Positions 1 through 12,610 of a DNA stretch of 64,000 nucleotides are shown here, one piece after another. The position numbers and the translations under genes are program-made. This DNA is from Inonotus obliquus (taxonomy: Eukaryota; Basidiomycota; Agaricomycetes; Hymenochaetales; Hymenochaetaceae), in contig JAJHTX010000005.1 in assembly GCA_032164295.1 (NCBI GenBank), positions 2,418,001 through 2,482,000 on the forward strand, read 5' to 3'. Positions within the stretch are counted from its first letter, which is position 1; each line of letters begins with the position of its first letter. The notes beneath the pieces were generated by a model, which was not told the DNA's origin, did not search any database, and saw only the letters and a list, made by a program, of their open reading frames with translations.

Positions 1-1
1 G

Positions 2-367
2 CGATGCAGAGTCGTTTCATCTATACCTAGCTGGGAGCTCTTGCAGTCGCGAAATCAAACATTGCACCTCGCAGGCGACACGACTCGCATCGAAGTATGG
101 AATCTGGTTTCGAGTGGAGAACTTGACGAACGAACGCTTTCCTGGGAAGCAAAGCCGCCTCGCAAAGAACTTGTAACTACTCTTACTGTTGCAGAAAACT
201 CCACCCATAATTCCGACGAGTTCTGGTGCGGACCGTCTGGTAGCCTGCAGACCATTGAGCTTCTCTGCACTGGTGTGGGCTGTTTCATCGAGCTTTGGCA
301 GGACATTTACTTCCAGCCTCGCTTTGGTTGGTCCCAAAGAGTTACGTTTCCTTGCAGCTGCAACTAA
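2..367 (+). CDS. C-terminal exon of a hypothetical, probably secreted protein (cut by the window edge)
   Basis: One frame is open from the first bases of the window to a TAA at 365-367. The peptide reads like real protein: it has alternating hydrophobic strands, several cysteines (for example in EFWCGPSGSLQTIELLCTG) and an aromatic-rich tail (QPRFGWSQRVTFPCSCN). I do not recognise the family by name. The cysteine content and short beta-strand pattern suggest an extracellular protein, but the N-terminus and any signal peptide lie outside the window. A minus-strand frame over the same DNA is also open but reads less like protein. Moderate to low confidence. Confidence 0.4.
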   Translation, partial: RCRVVSSIPSWELLQSRNQTLHLAGDTTRIEVWNLVSSGELDERTLSWEAKPPRKELVTTLTVAENSTHNSDEFWCGPSGSLQTIELLCTGVGCFIELWQDIYFQPRFGWSQRVTFPCSCN

Positions 368-489
368 TCAACCTTACAGGCATTTACATTCAACAATCAC
401 CTTCCATATAACCAACATTCATTTCATCTTCTAGCGTATGTCTTTTGTCCATCAGAGAATGAAAATTCGCCTCGTGCCCATGTCTACTG

Positions 490-1160
490 TCAATCTACAG
501 CCACGCCGTCCTTCACCGTCTCCCAGTATTCCGACCATCGTGCAAAATTCTCGTTCACAATGTCATACACCACCGACCAATCACGACACGAATGCGTAAC
601 CCCCACACCCGTCGCCTCGTTCCCCCTGTTCGCCTCGTCATAATCCTCCGGTTCGAGTGTCAAATCCGCCCCACATAGAACCATCTGACGAATGTAGTTC
701 ATGCAATGCTGCAAGTGCGGGATCGTCGCAACGGGGTCGTCTGGATTGTCAAGTGCACGACGCATCTTCTCGATGCAGTGAAGTTGGTGGAACATCGACA
801 CACAGAGGATACGTCGACCCGCTCCTAAGCGGACGAAGCCGAATCCGTTTGGGTAGACTCGACTCCAAGCGGTGCCGGCGTTTGGGCCATGGATAGGGAA
901 GTCTGCTGTGTTGTTCGCGAAGGTATAGTTGATGAGTGGGAGAGGTCGATCGAGTGGGAGCACCTCAGGGAAGTCGTTGCCAGTGTAGCCTAGTCATATT
1001 AGCTATTCATTGTAATTTAGGCTGAATGGTACCCACTGTACGTCTTTGCTCTTCGTAGTGCGCTGAACTCTCCGAACCTCTTCACAATGATTATGAGATT
1101 GAGAAGTGATAGTACCAGGAGTGCCGCGCGATGGTTGGTAGCAGCCTGTCCTTCATGACT
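490..1160 (-). CDS. UstYa-like (DUF3328) oxidase, gene 1
   Basis: UstYa-family proteins are single-pass membrane oxidases used in fungal secondary metabolism, for example in cyclisation or halogenation of ribosomal peptides. The main exon (490-989) carries both hallmark HxxHC motifs, FHQLHCIEKM and PHLQHCMNYIR, then the family's VLCGADLTLEP and THSCRDWSVVYD blocks. An intron at 990-1036 (GTGGGT...CTAG) joins an upstream exon coding a hydrophobic segment (LLVLSLLNLIIIVK), the expected membrane anchor, followed by a typical linker. I could not place the start codon: no ATG is in frame with the membrane segment, so another upstream exon probably exists and the 5' end given is approximate. The gene is divergent from gene 2 at 1378 and they probably share a promoter region. 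Confidence 0.85.
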
Positions 1161-1377
1161 GCCAGGTGAGAGAAACGAAGTAACAATTAGATCTCCGCAT
1201 GAGTAAAATGGTATTCACAGACCTCAAGGCTCGGTGTCAGAGCAAGATTCGCATCGAGAAGTGATAGATTACCCGAGTTGGTAGGACAATACGGATATAT
1301 TTCCCACTCAGCAGTGATTGATTCCCTTGTCCTTTTGTCTGTATACTTCTCTTGGGCTACCTTCGCTTGCAACCATC

Positions 1378-2050
1378 ATGTATACGGTGAAGGACTACGA
1401 TGCCAAAGGCATCTTCAATCTGAGACTGGCTGTCATCGTACTCGCCGTACTGACTGGAATCAATATTATACTCCCCGTTTTCATTTCTGCGCCTCCCGTG
1501 ATACTCGCGGATGCCGATGCAGTGCGAAAAGAGTCAGTACAGGGTGAGTAGTCAGCCTGCATTCTTGGAGTGTTTTAAGATTTATATTCCAGGCGAGGAA
1601 GCTCACCCGTTCGAATGGGAGTTATCTCTCAAACAAGTCGCACTCACAGTCGAGGACTCGGTCAATTTCCGAATCGACACGACCGAAGGCGCCGAACAAT
1701 GGCGTGCTATTCGACCACCAGGTAACGGCTACATCACCCTCGGAGAAGGATCAGACAAGCACCGATATCGTCTCGCGATGTTCCATGCACTCGATTGTCT
1801 CGATCTAATTCGCCGGAACGTCCTGCAGAGAAAAGCAGACAGGGAAACACCAGCATCACCCGAAGCACATTTCTGCTTGGATTATCTCAGGCAGACGATC
1901 CAGTGTCGATCGGACATCCAGCTGGAGCAAGTGCGAAGCGAATATGGTCCGAAATCTGTTCAGCCGTTCGTCACCCATACGAATTGTCGGGATTGGTCGA
2001 AGGTGTATGCGGAGTTTGGGATGCTGGAACGTAATGATGCACAATCATGA
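1378..2050 (+). CDS. UstYa-like (DUF3328) oxidase, gene 2, with altered HxxHC motifs
   Basis: Two exons, 1378-1543 and 1593-2050, are joined by a 49-bp intron (GTGAGT...TTCCAG) and give 207 aa. Residues ~12-35 form a membrane anchor (FNLRLAVIVLAVLTGINIIL). The rest is a UstYa domain with FHALDCLDLIRR, HFCLDYLRQTIQC and the conserved THTNCRDWSKVY. Compared with gene 1, the first HxxHC motif reads HALDC (second His replaced by Asp) and the second reads EAHFC. The presumed metal-binding histidines are therefore altered, and the protein may be inactive, a partner subunit, or a variant with different chemistry. It starts at the first ATG before the membrane anchor and is divergent from gene 1. Confidence 0.85.
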
Positions 2051-2157
2051 TGCGCCTGGTATTTCGAGTATATTTTAATACTTTCTTGTACTTATTGCAC
2101 AAGCCAGCGGACAAGAACGCCGCCTAATGAATCGACACTGTTCCCCTGCTTTCCTTT

Positions 2158-5100
2158 TCATAGGCGGATGCTTTCCGGTGGACCGAGATAACTCGGACGA
2201 ACTCCTCCGGTATCTGCATAAATACTTAGTTTTCAATCGCTCAGGGGATATGTGCATAACCTACCAATGACGATCTTCTGAACGACGACCGCGGGTTCCA
2301 CCATCCAAAGCTATTTGAATATTCAATTTTGACGATAGATATACTACACAGGCAAGTATGACTGACCTTCAATGTATGCACATCAGGCGGTGCAAACCAA
2401 GTCGTAACGACAGGCACTACCGCATTAGCAACGAAACCATCTGTTCCGCCCCATTCCTCTGGAAGCGTTCCAGGAGCTGACAGAGGGATGAAGGCTTTCG
2501 TCTGAGGCGATTGGTTATCTATTTGCACTCCAATCTTGATTGGTCTATCCGGACCCATGCTATTCAAAGTAGGTGAGACAAGCACAGTCACTGATACGCA
2601 TCCGGTCCCGTTTATCGTGTTGAAGTTGTAAAAGTCATATTCGCTGCACATACAGCATGAGGCAAGCTACTACGGGGAAAGGCTCGGAGAACTCACATGC
2701 TGGGCCCAGAACTCGCGGTAAAGTTACCAAAATCGTTTCCTGATCGTGGCCAAGGGGTAACACCGGAGAGCGTCTTCCCGTAACCGGGTAGTTCAGTCCA
2801 GGTGATGTTCATGACGCTTGTGTTCCGAGAAGCGTGTGCGGCCTCAATGGAAACGCCCCCGTCTCCTTCCACAAATCCTATGAACCATTGAGAGTTGTAG
2901 CTCGGAAAGTGACATAAGCCAAATCGAAACGCACCTTTGAAATCTCTTGGCGCTACCGTATGATTTGCAATGAAGAAAACCGGAACACTCATTGGCATCT
3001 GACCTTCCGAAGTCGCGTTGAAATCGATCTGAGCAGTGACTGATCCGTCGACCTTGTCCCAATCGACAGTCACCTCAACTCGCACTTCCAGGTTTGACGG
3101 CGATACATACCCTTCGCAAGGAGTCAGCATCAGCCACGAGGCATTCGAAGTCGCTGTGAAATTAAAGGACGCTGGTCCGCCAGCTCCAACGTCGATATAA
3201 CGAGAGTTAAAAGGTACGTAGCTGTCCAGGGAAATAACCGCTGGTGGACATGTATCGCTCATACTACACGAGAGAAGGTTTGGTCCGGGCCTGCCAAAAT
3301 GATACGCTCAGCGCAAGCCAGATGGGTAATGGGACCAACATGCCAAGCTTGTCCTGTTCCTTCAGGTGAAACTCTCATAGGTCCTGGTATCGCCTGCTTT
3401 CTCGTCCGCATTCGAGAAACTGGGGGCATTCTATTTACGCTGATGCATATTCGGATTCAAACTAATCAAATGGTGTACGTACGTATCAGCCATCGGCTGT
3501 CTCCGATAAAAGTATTGAACATGGGTCTGGTCCATCATGCTAGACGATAGTTATATAAGGATCAGTCGTACAGGTCCTCGAGAATTACGACCCACTGGTC
3601 CCATTTCCCGCCCAGAAGGTGATGATACTCTAATTCAATATCATAATCGCGCTCGAAAAGTTCTTCAACCTCACCCGCGAGAGTATTTGTACTCAAACGG
3701 GCCTGAGATGCGCGTAGATTGTTAAGTCCTTGAGCAATCCACATCCTGGACAGCGTAGAGCCCGCTAAAATGGGATGTTGCACCATTTCGAAGAAAGCGG
3801 GTCGAAACTCGGGAGACAGATTATCGTAAATCTTGGTCGAGGCATTCAGGAGGGCATCCCACTCGTCGATGACATTTTCCGCTCTGGAGATCAGATAAAT
3901 AAAGTGACCACAAACAAATCTTTCCTACTCACTCCCGGTAGTCCGTTAAGCTGAATGTCGTCCCATTGAGAAGTTCTGGCTTCCTTCGGTTATTCCATCG
4001 CGTCAGATTTGTTACAATTGTTGTCACTTCGTCTGCGGTAGAAGGCGGTAGATCAAATTCACGTTGAGCCCAAGACGAAACAAATTCATCAAGGTTGTGG
4101 TATGACCATCGCGAGGCATTCCAAGCGTAATCGAAGAAAAACTCGATGTTGAGTTCGTAGGGCTTTAGGTCTCCAATATTCACAACCCATATACGAGTCG
4201 CCTGGCGTTCAACTGCCTGAGACAACTGATCAAATGTCTGGGGATCAACTGCGTAAGCTGGAGTTTACCGCGGATACAAAGCAAACACGACCTTTGACAT
4301 TTGTGTACTCTTGTTGTTTGAAGTCAGGGCTCACTATAAGAGCAGCATTTTCTTCTAACACGCACCGTGATCCACTTGTAATCTCTCGGGTCGCCGACCT
4401 ATCAACCAGTCAGTTTACAAGAATAAAGCAGCCGTCTATCACACAAACATAGTCATACTACATAGTTACAGTAAGTAGTCATATCAAGAGAACCTGACGA
4501 GAACAAATATACGTACGTGGTAATAAACACCCGCTCCACCCGTCCTGTCGAACTCGTCGGGAATGGGAAGGCGTACCATATTGCCCCAACTTCAGAATGT
4601 CGGTTAATTTGTTAGTAGTAGCTTTGAAAGGCATACTGTAGCGCCTACTTATCGTCGCTCCACAATAAGGTGATGTCGTCCGGGACGCGCATACCATCTT
4701 CATAATACCCTGCGACTTCTCTGTCTAAGGATCCGTGAGTATGAATACAGCTTACAACTCGTCGGAACTTACAAAGTGCCCAGACTTGAGGTATATTCGA
4801 TACGTCCGTTTCGTTGAAGACCGTCTGCAGGATCTGCCGCTGATCTGCAATAATTCTTTCCAGCAAATTGATGTCCGTCGTTTCAGAGAGTGGTACTAAG
4901 GAGAATCAGAGATGGCAAGGTGCAAGATTTACATGAACTTACAATCCCCATCTCCTCGCATACCCATCGTGAATATATTTTCGTACGGTTTAGCACGCTC
5001 TGTACCATTTACCCAGAAGTCGTAGATAAACTGGGAATTGGTGGTGTAGTTCCACGGTCCCACTCCGAAAAGTGCCCATTCCACAGGAATGGAACGCATC

Positions 5101-6221
5101 ATCGGTTCTTCATGACTGAAAGAAACATGATTCATTGGCTGTCCATAAGCGGTGGAATATACCTTGTGCCCATGACTATTCCATACCAATCTGCAAGCGG
5201 TTGATTTTGCGCATCATCAACACCGAAGGCGCTTCAAATAGTTAGTGTGTCTTCTTAAAGAATGGGGTTTGGCGGTATACCTGCTCCAAATAGCTAAAAT
5301 GTAAATCGTCGGTACGCGCAAGAGTATGACTGAAATACTGATTTAAGACTGACCTGGCCATAAGAAGTTGCCTTTCAGTCTCAGGATGAGCTCAAACCTG
5401 GCTCAAAATTAGAGAAACTCAGCTTAGTTGGACGCGAACACCTACACCTTGGTGTAGAAGAAGTGATTGAATGGCGAGCCCGTTAGAGCAGCTCCAGTAC
5501 CGTTGGTGAACTTTTCCATAGCCCAATTCTGTAGAGAAGGCTTTTCGTCATTGAAGAAAATGGCTCTGTACTTCACCGTCGGAGATCCATGTGTGCATCC
5601 GGATGCTGAGAAGAATAATTCATTGTGTGTGGTCGTAGGTACATCTGCCCACCTTTAGCGGTGTCAGAATTACTTCTGGTACCCGTACGTCGCGAAATAG
5701 ACTCACCAGTACCATGGAGAAACACCAATTTGTTCGGATAGATCGTACATTGCGAAAATTGACCCGCGTTTATCTGCACCAATTATCACGTACGCTCTGG
5801 GTATGTCGGGAAGAGGGTTATCAACCAATCTCGTCATAAAAGCCTCCCACTTCCCAGAGACAGGAGAAACGTCCAGCTTCGAGTGATCCACCACGGCATC
5901 CACCAGAGATGACTTTCCGAGGGTGCCAATAATGATGGGCGGGGTGGAAACACCCACCGAGGAGGTGACATTCGACAAGTGCGGTAGCCTTCCTGTTACC
6001 TTTTCAATGTCGGAAGCAAAGTCGGCTGCAGCCCGCTGGACGCCAGGCCATTCGTCTTCGGACAGAAGCAAAGGAGAAACAGAGCTCTTTCTAACAACAG
6101 GGAACGAGGTTGAATCGCCAGTGAAGGATACACATAGGTCCTGGCCGATCGCATGCACACCAGAGCAGGGAATGAACAGCACGATGGCAACCACAATACA
6201 GCCGATACTGAGCGTAAGCAT
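2158..6221 (-). CDS. Secreted GH115 xylan alpha-glucuronidase, copy 1
   Basis: GH115 enzymes remove (4-O-methyl-)glucuronic acid side chains from xylan during plant cell-wall breakdown. The first exon encodes a signal peptide (MLTLSIGCIVVAIVLFIPCS, cleavage likely after GVHA). It is followed by the family N-terminal domain with PPIIIGTLGKSSLVDAVVDH, RAYVIIGADKRGSIFAMYDL and SEQIGVSPWYW. Many small exons follow down the minus strand, including FTNGTGAALTGSPFNHFFYTK, FNRTGGAGVYYH-type and FEAPFNSRYIDVGAGG-type blocks. The last exons give MVEPAVVVQKIVID then TGGVRPSYLGPPESIRL and a TGA at 2158-2160, the usual GH115 C-terminus. Coding length, judged from the exons, fits the ~1000 aa family size. 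I see no stop or frameshift. Start at 6221 is the first ATG before the signal peptide. It is tandem with copy 2 in the same orientation. Confidence 0.93.
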
Positions 6222-6817
6222 TGTAGATGGACTCGAGTCACTCACACAGTGATACTTCAGGGTTTATGTGGTGCAGACGCGATTTCCAAACCACGTCCTG
6301 TGACCAAGGTCATCCAACGCAGTTTGGATGTAAAGCACTTCCAGGAATTATGATATTGGCGTGCACCCCTCCAGAGCACCTAGTTACGCTAAAGCGCATC
6401 TCCGGTTCCGATAAGAGTCAGCAGGCCTGAGATTTCGGCAAGTTGGTGCAACAGAGGAGGTCGAGCGGGATAAGGGAGGAAGTCCAGTATTCCAACCGCG
6501 CCGGTGCAACTGTCCCCGAAAGGTGACACAAATAGCCTGTCAAGGTCATCTGAACATAGATAAGACCTAGGTGAACTAGTCTGAAGTCAAACATGAAATT
6601 TTAGTCTCGTGAAGCGAGCTCGAGCTGGTGTGGTGAGTGGACAAGACGCAAATCCCGTCGTGGATCCAAATGGATTAAAATGGATTACGTAAGAGCAGGA
6701 GCCCCGATCACTACATGAACTAAACAAGTATAACCAAGCTAGCAATATGTGACCGATCTATCGCGTTGTGTGCTATCCCAACCCCAACAAGGTTGTTGAT
6801 TCCGCCTACAGTGCATC
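6222..6817. other. Intergenic region between the two GH115 genes
   Basis: About 600 bp lie between the start of GH115 copy 1 and the stop of copy 2. No conserved coding frame is visible. It should hold the promoter of copy 1 and the 3' UTR of copy 2. No clear TATA box or repeat was identified. Confidence 0.5.
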
Positions 6818-9800
6818 CTATAGCCGAATACTTTCAGGTGGTCCAAGATAACTCGGACGGACGCCACCGGTGTCTGAAAGTTGCTCAACGTCTAATCCAT
6901 CAAAGGACACGGACAACATACCGATTACAATCTTTTGCACGACAACCGCCGGTTCAACCATCCACAACTAAAGAAAAATCAGCCTTCAAATTCCTGAAAG
7001 TACCCATTTACTGACCTTCAAGGTATGCGCACCGGGAGGAGCAGACCAATTTGTCACTACGCTCACGATAGCATTCGCCACAAAGCCATCGTTCCCGTCC
7101 CATTGTAAAGGCAAGGTTCCTGGAGTGGAAGATGGAATGAAAGCGACAGTCTGAGGCGATTGCTCGTCCATTTGAACGGCAATTTTGATTGGTCTAGCTG
7201 CTCCCATACTGTTAAGGGTAGGTGATACTAGCACGTTCACCGAGACGCTTCCAGATCCTCTAATCGTGTTAAAGTTGAAAAAGTCGTATTCGCTAGAGTC
7301 CGTATTCATGAGCTGCTTTCTAATGAGTGCCACCGTATTTTTGCTCACATACTGGGCCCTGACCCCTCCGTAAAGTTGTTGAAATCGTTGCCTGATCGTG
7401 GCCAAGGAGTCACGCCAGACAGTGTCTTCCCGTGGTCAGGCATCTCAGTCCAGGTTATTCCTGCTACTGTCGTATTTCGAGACGAATGCGCAGCCTCGAT
7501 AGAGATGCCACCATCCCCTTCCACGAAGCCTGTGCTTAGAATATCAGTAAAAGAGATGCAGCGCCGCTCCCTTCGGACATACCTCTGAAACCGTTCGGGA
7601 CCACAGTATGATTTGCGACAAAGAAGAGTGGGACGCTCAGAGGCATCTGATCCTTGGCAGTTGCAACGAAATTGATCTGTGCACCTTGTACACCTCGGGC
7701 TTTACTCCAATCAACCGTTGCTTCAACTCGGACTTCGGGATTTGAGGGCGATACAGTACCCTTGTTAGGAGTTAGGTTGAGCCAAGAGACATTTGACGTT
7801 GCGGTAAAGGTGAAGGGTACTGGCCCTCCGGCGCCAACATCGATGAAACGGGAATTGAATGGTACGAACGGATCAAGCGTTAAGGTGAAAGGCGGACAGC
7901 TGTAGCCCTGAGTACATTGATTTGGATTATCTCCAGGCCTTATTGAAGGAGTTGTGAGATTATGCAACAGATAAATGGTCAGTATACATACCAAGCTGCT
8001 TTCGTACCTTCGGGGGATATCCGCATCACTCCAGCCAAGCTTTGTTTCTTGGGCTGAACGCGAGAAATAGGTGGCATGCTAGTTGCAGACTCGTGAGTAA
8101 CGGAGGTTTGACGAGTTAGTGTGGGCATACGTGTTAGACATCGGCTGTTGCCAGTAAAAATATTGGATGTGAGTCTGGTCCATCATACTGCGGGACGTAG
8201 TGAGCAAGTCATTTCGCCGAGAAAGTACTAGGTAAGATAACACACTGATCCCATTTGCCATCGAGGAGCTGGTGGTATTGCGTCTCGATGTCGTAGTCCT
8301 GGGCGAACAAATCCTCAACCTGATCCGCTAGATTGTTCATGCTCAAACGGCCCTGCGTAGCACGAAGATTGTTCATCCCTTGGGCTATCCACATTTTTCC
8401 GAGGGTCGAGCTTGCCAATATTGGGTGTTGTACAGTCTCAAAGAAAGCTGGTTGAAACTCTGGAGACAGGCTGCTATAGATCTTCGTCGATACATCAAGA
8501 AGTGAATCCCACGCCGCCACAACATTCTCCGCTCTTGTTCAGTCAGTAATGTGAATATACGACAATGAAACACGCATACTCTCGGTAATCCGTAAGGCTA
8601 AACGTCGTTCCGTTTAGTAGCTCAGGCTTTCGCCTATTGTTCCATCTCGTGAGGTTGGTCATTATTGTAGTGACCTCCTTCGCTGTGGATGGTGGTAAAT
8701 CGAACTCGCGTTGAGCCCATGAAGAGACGAAGTTGTCCAAGTTATCGAAAGACCAGCGTGAAGCATTCCAACCATAGGATAGGAAAAATTCGGTATTGAG
8801 CTCGTAAGGTTTGAGATCTCCGACGTTCACGATCCATATCCGCGTAGCCTTCCGTTCAATAGCTTGTGATAACTGATCAAAGGTCTACAAACGGAGTCAG
8901 GGGTAGATCAATTGTTATGAGACCTGAGATGACCTTGGACATTTGCGAGCTCTAATAATATGTCATGAGAATCCGAACCTTGCACGCCAAAACGAAACGG
9001 AGAGTCTACCGTTATCCATTTATAGTCCCTTGGATCCCCAACCTATTGCTTCCAAGGTCATTGAATAGAGTGTGGGAAAGAAGTAACGTACGTACGTAGT
9101 CATACTGAATTGATGCAACGTCAGAACCAGGCCGAATATAGGGATGCATTTCTTGATACCCACATGATAGTATATCCCTGCTCCTCCTGTTCTATTGAAC
9201 TCACTGGGAATTGGTAGCCGAACCATATTGCCCCAGCTAATGCAGGTAAGAATTCGTTGAGGACAATCCGTAGACTTGAATATAGGGTGCGTACTTATCG
9301 TCACTCCAGAGCAATGTTATGTCTTCTGGGACACGCATCCCGTCATCGTAGTATCCTAGAACTTCCTTGTCTGAGGCAAGATTGGGTTAGAGAGTACGAC
9401 ACGAGAAACGCTTGCTAAAATACGAACACAACGTCCATACCTGCGGTATAGTTGACACGTCCGTCTGATTGAAGACATTCATAAGAATTTGTCGCTGATC
9501 GGCGATTATCCTCTCCAGCAACTCGATATTCGTTCCCTCAGACAATGGCACTGGTGATTGATGAACTTTCATGTCTCATTGATAGAAGAACACTCACAGT
9601 CGCCATTGCCTCGCATACCGACGGTGAAGATATTCTCGTACGATTTTGAACGTTCTGTACCGTTTACCCAGAAATTATAGATAAACTGTGAATTAGTTTC
9701 ATAGTCCCACGGGCCAACTCCCAACAGATCCCATTCGACTGGGATAGAACGCATCATGGGTTCTTCGTGGCTTAGTGACTACGTCAGACACAGAGTAAGA

Positions 9801-10893
9801 TTACCAGTTTTTTCTTGTACGTACCTCGTGCCCATGACGATACCAAACCAATCCGCGAGCGGCTGATTCTGCGGATCATCAATACCAAAAGCACTATTTA
9901 CGTTTGCTTAGCTTCTTTCATTAAAGATCTATAAAATATAGAACCTGCTCCACTGCGCTAGAAGAGAATCTGAATGAGTACACTTACATACAAGTCTAAA
10001 AGAAGTCCATTGAATACCTGGCCAAAGGTAGTTCCCTTTCAAACGCAATAAGAGTTCGAATCTAGTAAAAGAGTTACTCTTGCATTAAAACCCCGGACGG
10101 ACCGTACTAACACCTTAGAATAAAATAAATGATTGAACGGAGATCCAGTCAAATCGGCTCCTGTACCGTTAGTAAATTTCTCCATTGCCCAGTTTTGCAA
10201 AGCTGGTTGTTCGTCATTGAAAAAGATGCCCCGATACTTCACGGACGGAGATCCATGCGAGCATCCTGATGGGGAGAAGAAGACTGAGGGGCTCTTTGTC
10301 GTAGGTACATCCGCCCACCTATCATATCGCCCAGATCAATTAGCACGTACTAAATTCACAAACGGATCTACTCACCAATACCAAGGAGACACTCCGATTT
10401 GCTCTGAAAGATCGTATAAAGCATAAATAGTCCCACGCTTGTCGGCTCCGATGATAAGATACGCCTTCGAAACGCCATGAAGAGGATTGTCAACCATTCT
10501 CGTCATGAATGCCTCCCATTTCCCGGAGACAGAAGAAACGTCCAGTCGCGTGTGATTAACAATTGAGTCTATCAAGGACGATTTCCCGAGAGTTCCAATA
10601 ATTATGGGCGGCACAACGGTCTTCTTCACCGAGGATGTTACATTAGATAGCTGAGGCAGTTTACCGGTGACCTTTTGAATGTCAGAGGCAAAGTCGGCTG
10701 CAGCGCGCTGAACACCGGGCCAGTCATCTTCGGATATGAACAACGGGGCAACCGAGTGTCCATCGACGAGGGAAAGCGCGGAGGGCGAGGGCTTGAAAGA
10801 CACGCAAGTGTCTTGGCCGATGGCGTAGACACCACAGAGAAAAGACAAGTAACCGAGGAAAATAGTACGTCGTGAGCCACTGACGAGATGCAT
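6818..10893 (-). CDS. Secreted GH115 xylan alpha-glucuronidase, copy 2
   Basis: This is a full-length tandem paralogue of the gene at 2158-6221 with the same exon order. It begins at 10893 with a signal peptide (MHLVSGSRRTIFLGYLSFLC, cleavage probably near GVYA) followed by IGQDTCVSF, as in copy 1. The N-terminal domain has PPIIIGTLGKSSLIDSIVNH, KAYLIIGADKRGTIYALYDL and SEQIGVSPWYW. The middle exons match copy 1 block for block (LKPYELNTEFFLSYGWNASR, FVSSWAQREFDLPPST). It ends MVEPAVVVQKIVID / TGGVRPSYLGPPESIRL with TAG at 6818-6820. In the N-terminal domain roughly three quarters of residues match copy 1. No disabling change is visible. The pair probably acts outside the cell on glucuronoxylan, possibly with different substrate size or expression. 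Confidence 0.93.
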
Positions 10894-11610
10894 TGAGGGA
10901 TGTGAGGCTACATATGCCCGACCTACCTCAAGCTTTATGCGAAAAGAAAGAGCATTCCGATTTTCAGTCGCATCAATAATTGAGACTGAGAGGTAGGTCG
11001 CGACTCTCCATAATAGAGAACCCCATGAACGAAGCAATCTCGGAGACTACTAGTAGAACTCGTGATCAGGTCTCGCTGTCTGATGAACCAGAGGGCCCGC
11101 TCTTCGTCCGACAATATTGAGTATCCGGCGGGCCAATACAAGCCGGGTTGCCAAATATAACGAGGAGAAGCATGCCAAAATGGAATCACGCCGCTACGCA
11201 GACCGATGGTGGTCACTTGACAAAGAAACGGTCCTGCCGGGCCTCGGTGGATTATTCATCTATGCGAACTTTATGCTCTGCTCGCGTGCCTACTAGTAGT
11301 TAGCGTAGACTTCGGAGCACCTCTACGAAAGCGACACACTGGTAGAAAATTGATCCAGAAAACGAGAGCTTAGCGGCATTCTCATATAAACACAAGACTT
11401 CTGATTCGAATGATGCTGTCACATGTGACAGGACGTGTCTCAATGCAGTGGCACCGGGCACCCAGCAGAATAATCAGGGAAAGCTCCTTTGAGAGAAAAT
11501 ATCAATCCCATCCACAACTTCAAGACTGCATACTGATATGTAACGTGAGCATGCCATCTATAATGCACATCAGACCGCTGCCCTAATCAATCGACTAACC
11601 TTGAGAAACG
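10894..11610. other. Intergenic region upstream of GH115 copy 2
   Basis: About 700 bp with no convincing coding frame. The palindromic 9-mer TACTAGTAG occurs twice (near 11047 and 11290), which may be a protein-binding site or chance. The region should contain the GH115 copy 2 promoter and the 3' UTR of the gene at 11611. Confidence 0.4.
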
Positions 11611-12404
11611 CTAAACAGTCACGGTCTCTTCTACAACTCCAGTGATTGCTCCATTCATCGCTCGTCGTCTATCGACCTCTAAATACGATTCGTTCTCCGC
11701 CGCATGTCCGATCCACTTCCAAGCATTATCTCTCATGAAAACTTCGTACGACCAGAGTTCCGGTTCTAGCTGCGATAGAGGAGCATCCCATATGTAGACG
11801 TCAGCCTTGACAGGCTCGCCTAGCTCGGAGACTGAAGAGAAATGCGCCGTGTCGTTTGAAGTGATAGACGGAGAAGGGTCATTCAGAGGCTCGAATGGTC
11901 CTAGTGTGTGGACCAAGACTCTCTCCCTAACATATTCCTTGTCACATGAGGACGAGGTTAGCAAAGATCAACGTAGATCGAAATGATGAGACCAACATCG
12001 CCTTCAAAGACGTCCAGGAATTCAATGTCTGCCTCGCTCAGCCCAGCTACGAGGCTCCCTCGAACAGATCGGTCATCTGGACTCAACACTCGACTAAACA
12101 ACTGTCTAGATTTCTCGTAGGGCACCACTCCTGGATAATCGCAGTTCTATTACGGACGGATTCATGGGTATCCCATGCACTAGCGACGAGGCATAGAAGA
12201 AGCAAGCACCTTGACGTGATGGCGAGTATGCTCCTGCTGGCACTGTTAGTGACTGAAAGCATCAGACAAGAAATACAAGAGAACACAGACCGGCAGAATA
12301 GCTGGGCAAATTCGTAGGTGTGCACCATCATTGCCGATGACACGTTTGAGCACTCTCGGATGTAGCAGCGTGCCGTAGAAGAAGGCCGCGACTGAGTCCC
12401 CCAT
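11611..12404 (-). CDS. Gamma-glutamylcyclotransferase/AIG2-like protein
   Basis: The start exon (ATG at 12402-12404) reads MGDSVAAFFYGTLLHPRVLK, the family hallmark in which the YGTL loop binds the gamma-glutamyl group. A tiny exon follows (EHTRHHVK), then DYPGVVPYEKSRQLFSRVL with GSLVAGLSEADIEFLDVFEG, and a final exon with ADVYIWDAPLSQLEPELWSY and a stop at 11611. This order (FFYGTLL, R-H-x-V-K, YPxVxP, GxLxxxL, FEG, YIWxxPxxxLEPxxW) matches fungal AIG2-like/GGCT proteins, which act on gamma-glutamyl peptides or amines. The exact substrate cannot be read from sequence. There are at least three introns. It is divergent from the isomerase-like gene at 12611, with ~200 bp between starts. Confidence 0.85.
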
Positions 12405-12610
12405 TGGCCCTTGTAAATACAAGAAGGGACCTTCAGAGCGGGAGGTGAACGGTGGTCTCCGACCAGTTCTTGCTTGTCACCTCGGCGCCTCACCCACGGG
12501 AATCGAGGTGCCGATCACCTGACTTCAAAATCACATGGCACGTAAAACGCGCAGTAAATAAATGAGCCGTGGTCGCGTACCGTACCTTTGTTCTTTACTT
12601 ATTTTTTACC

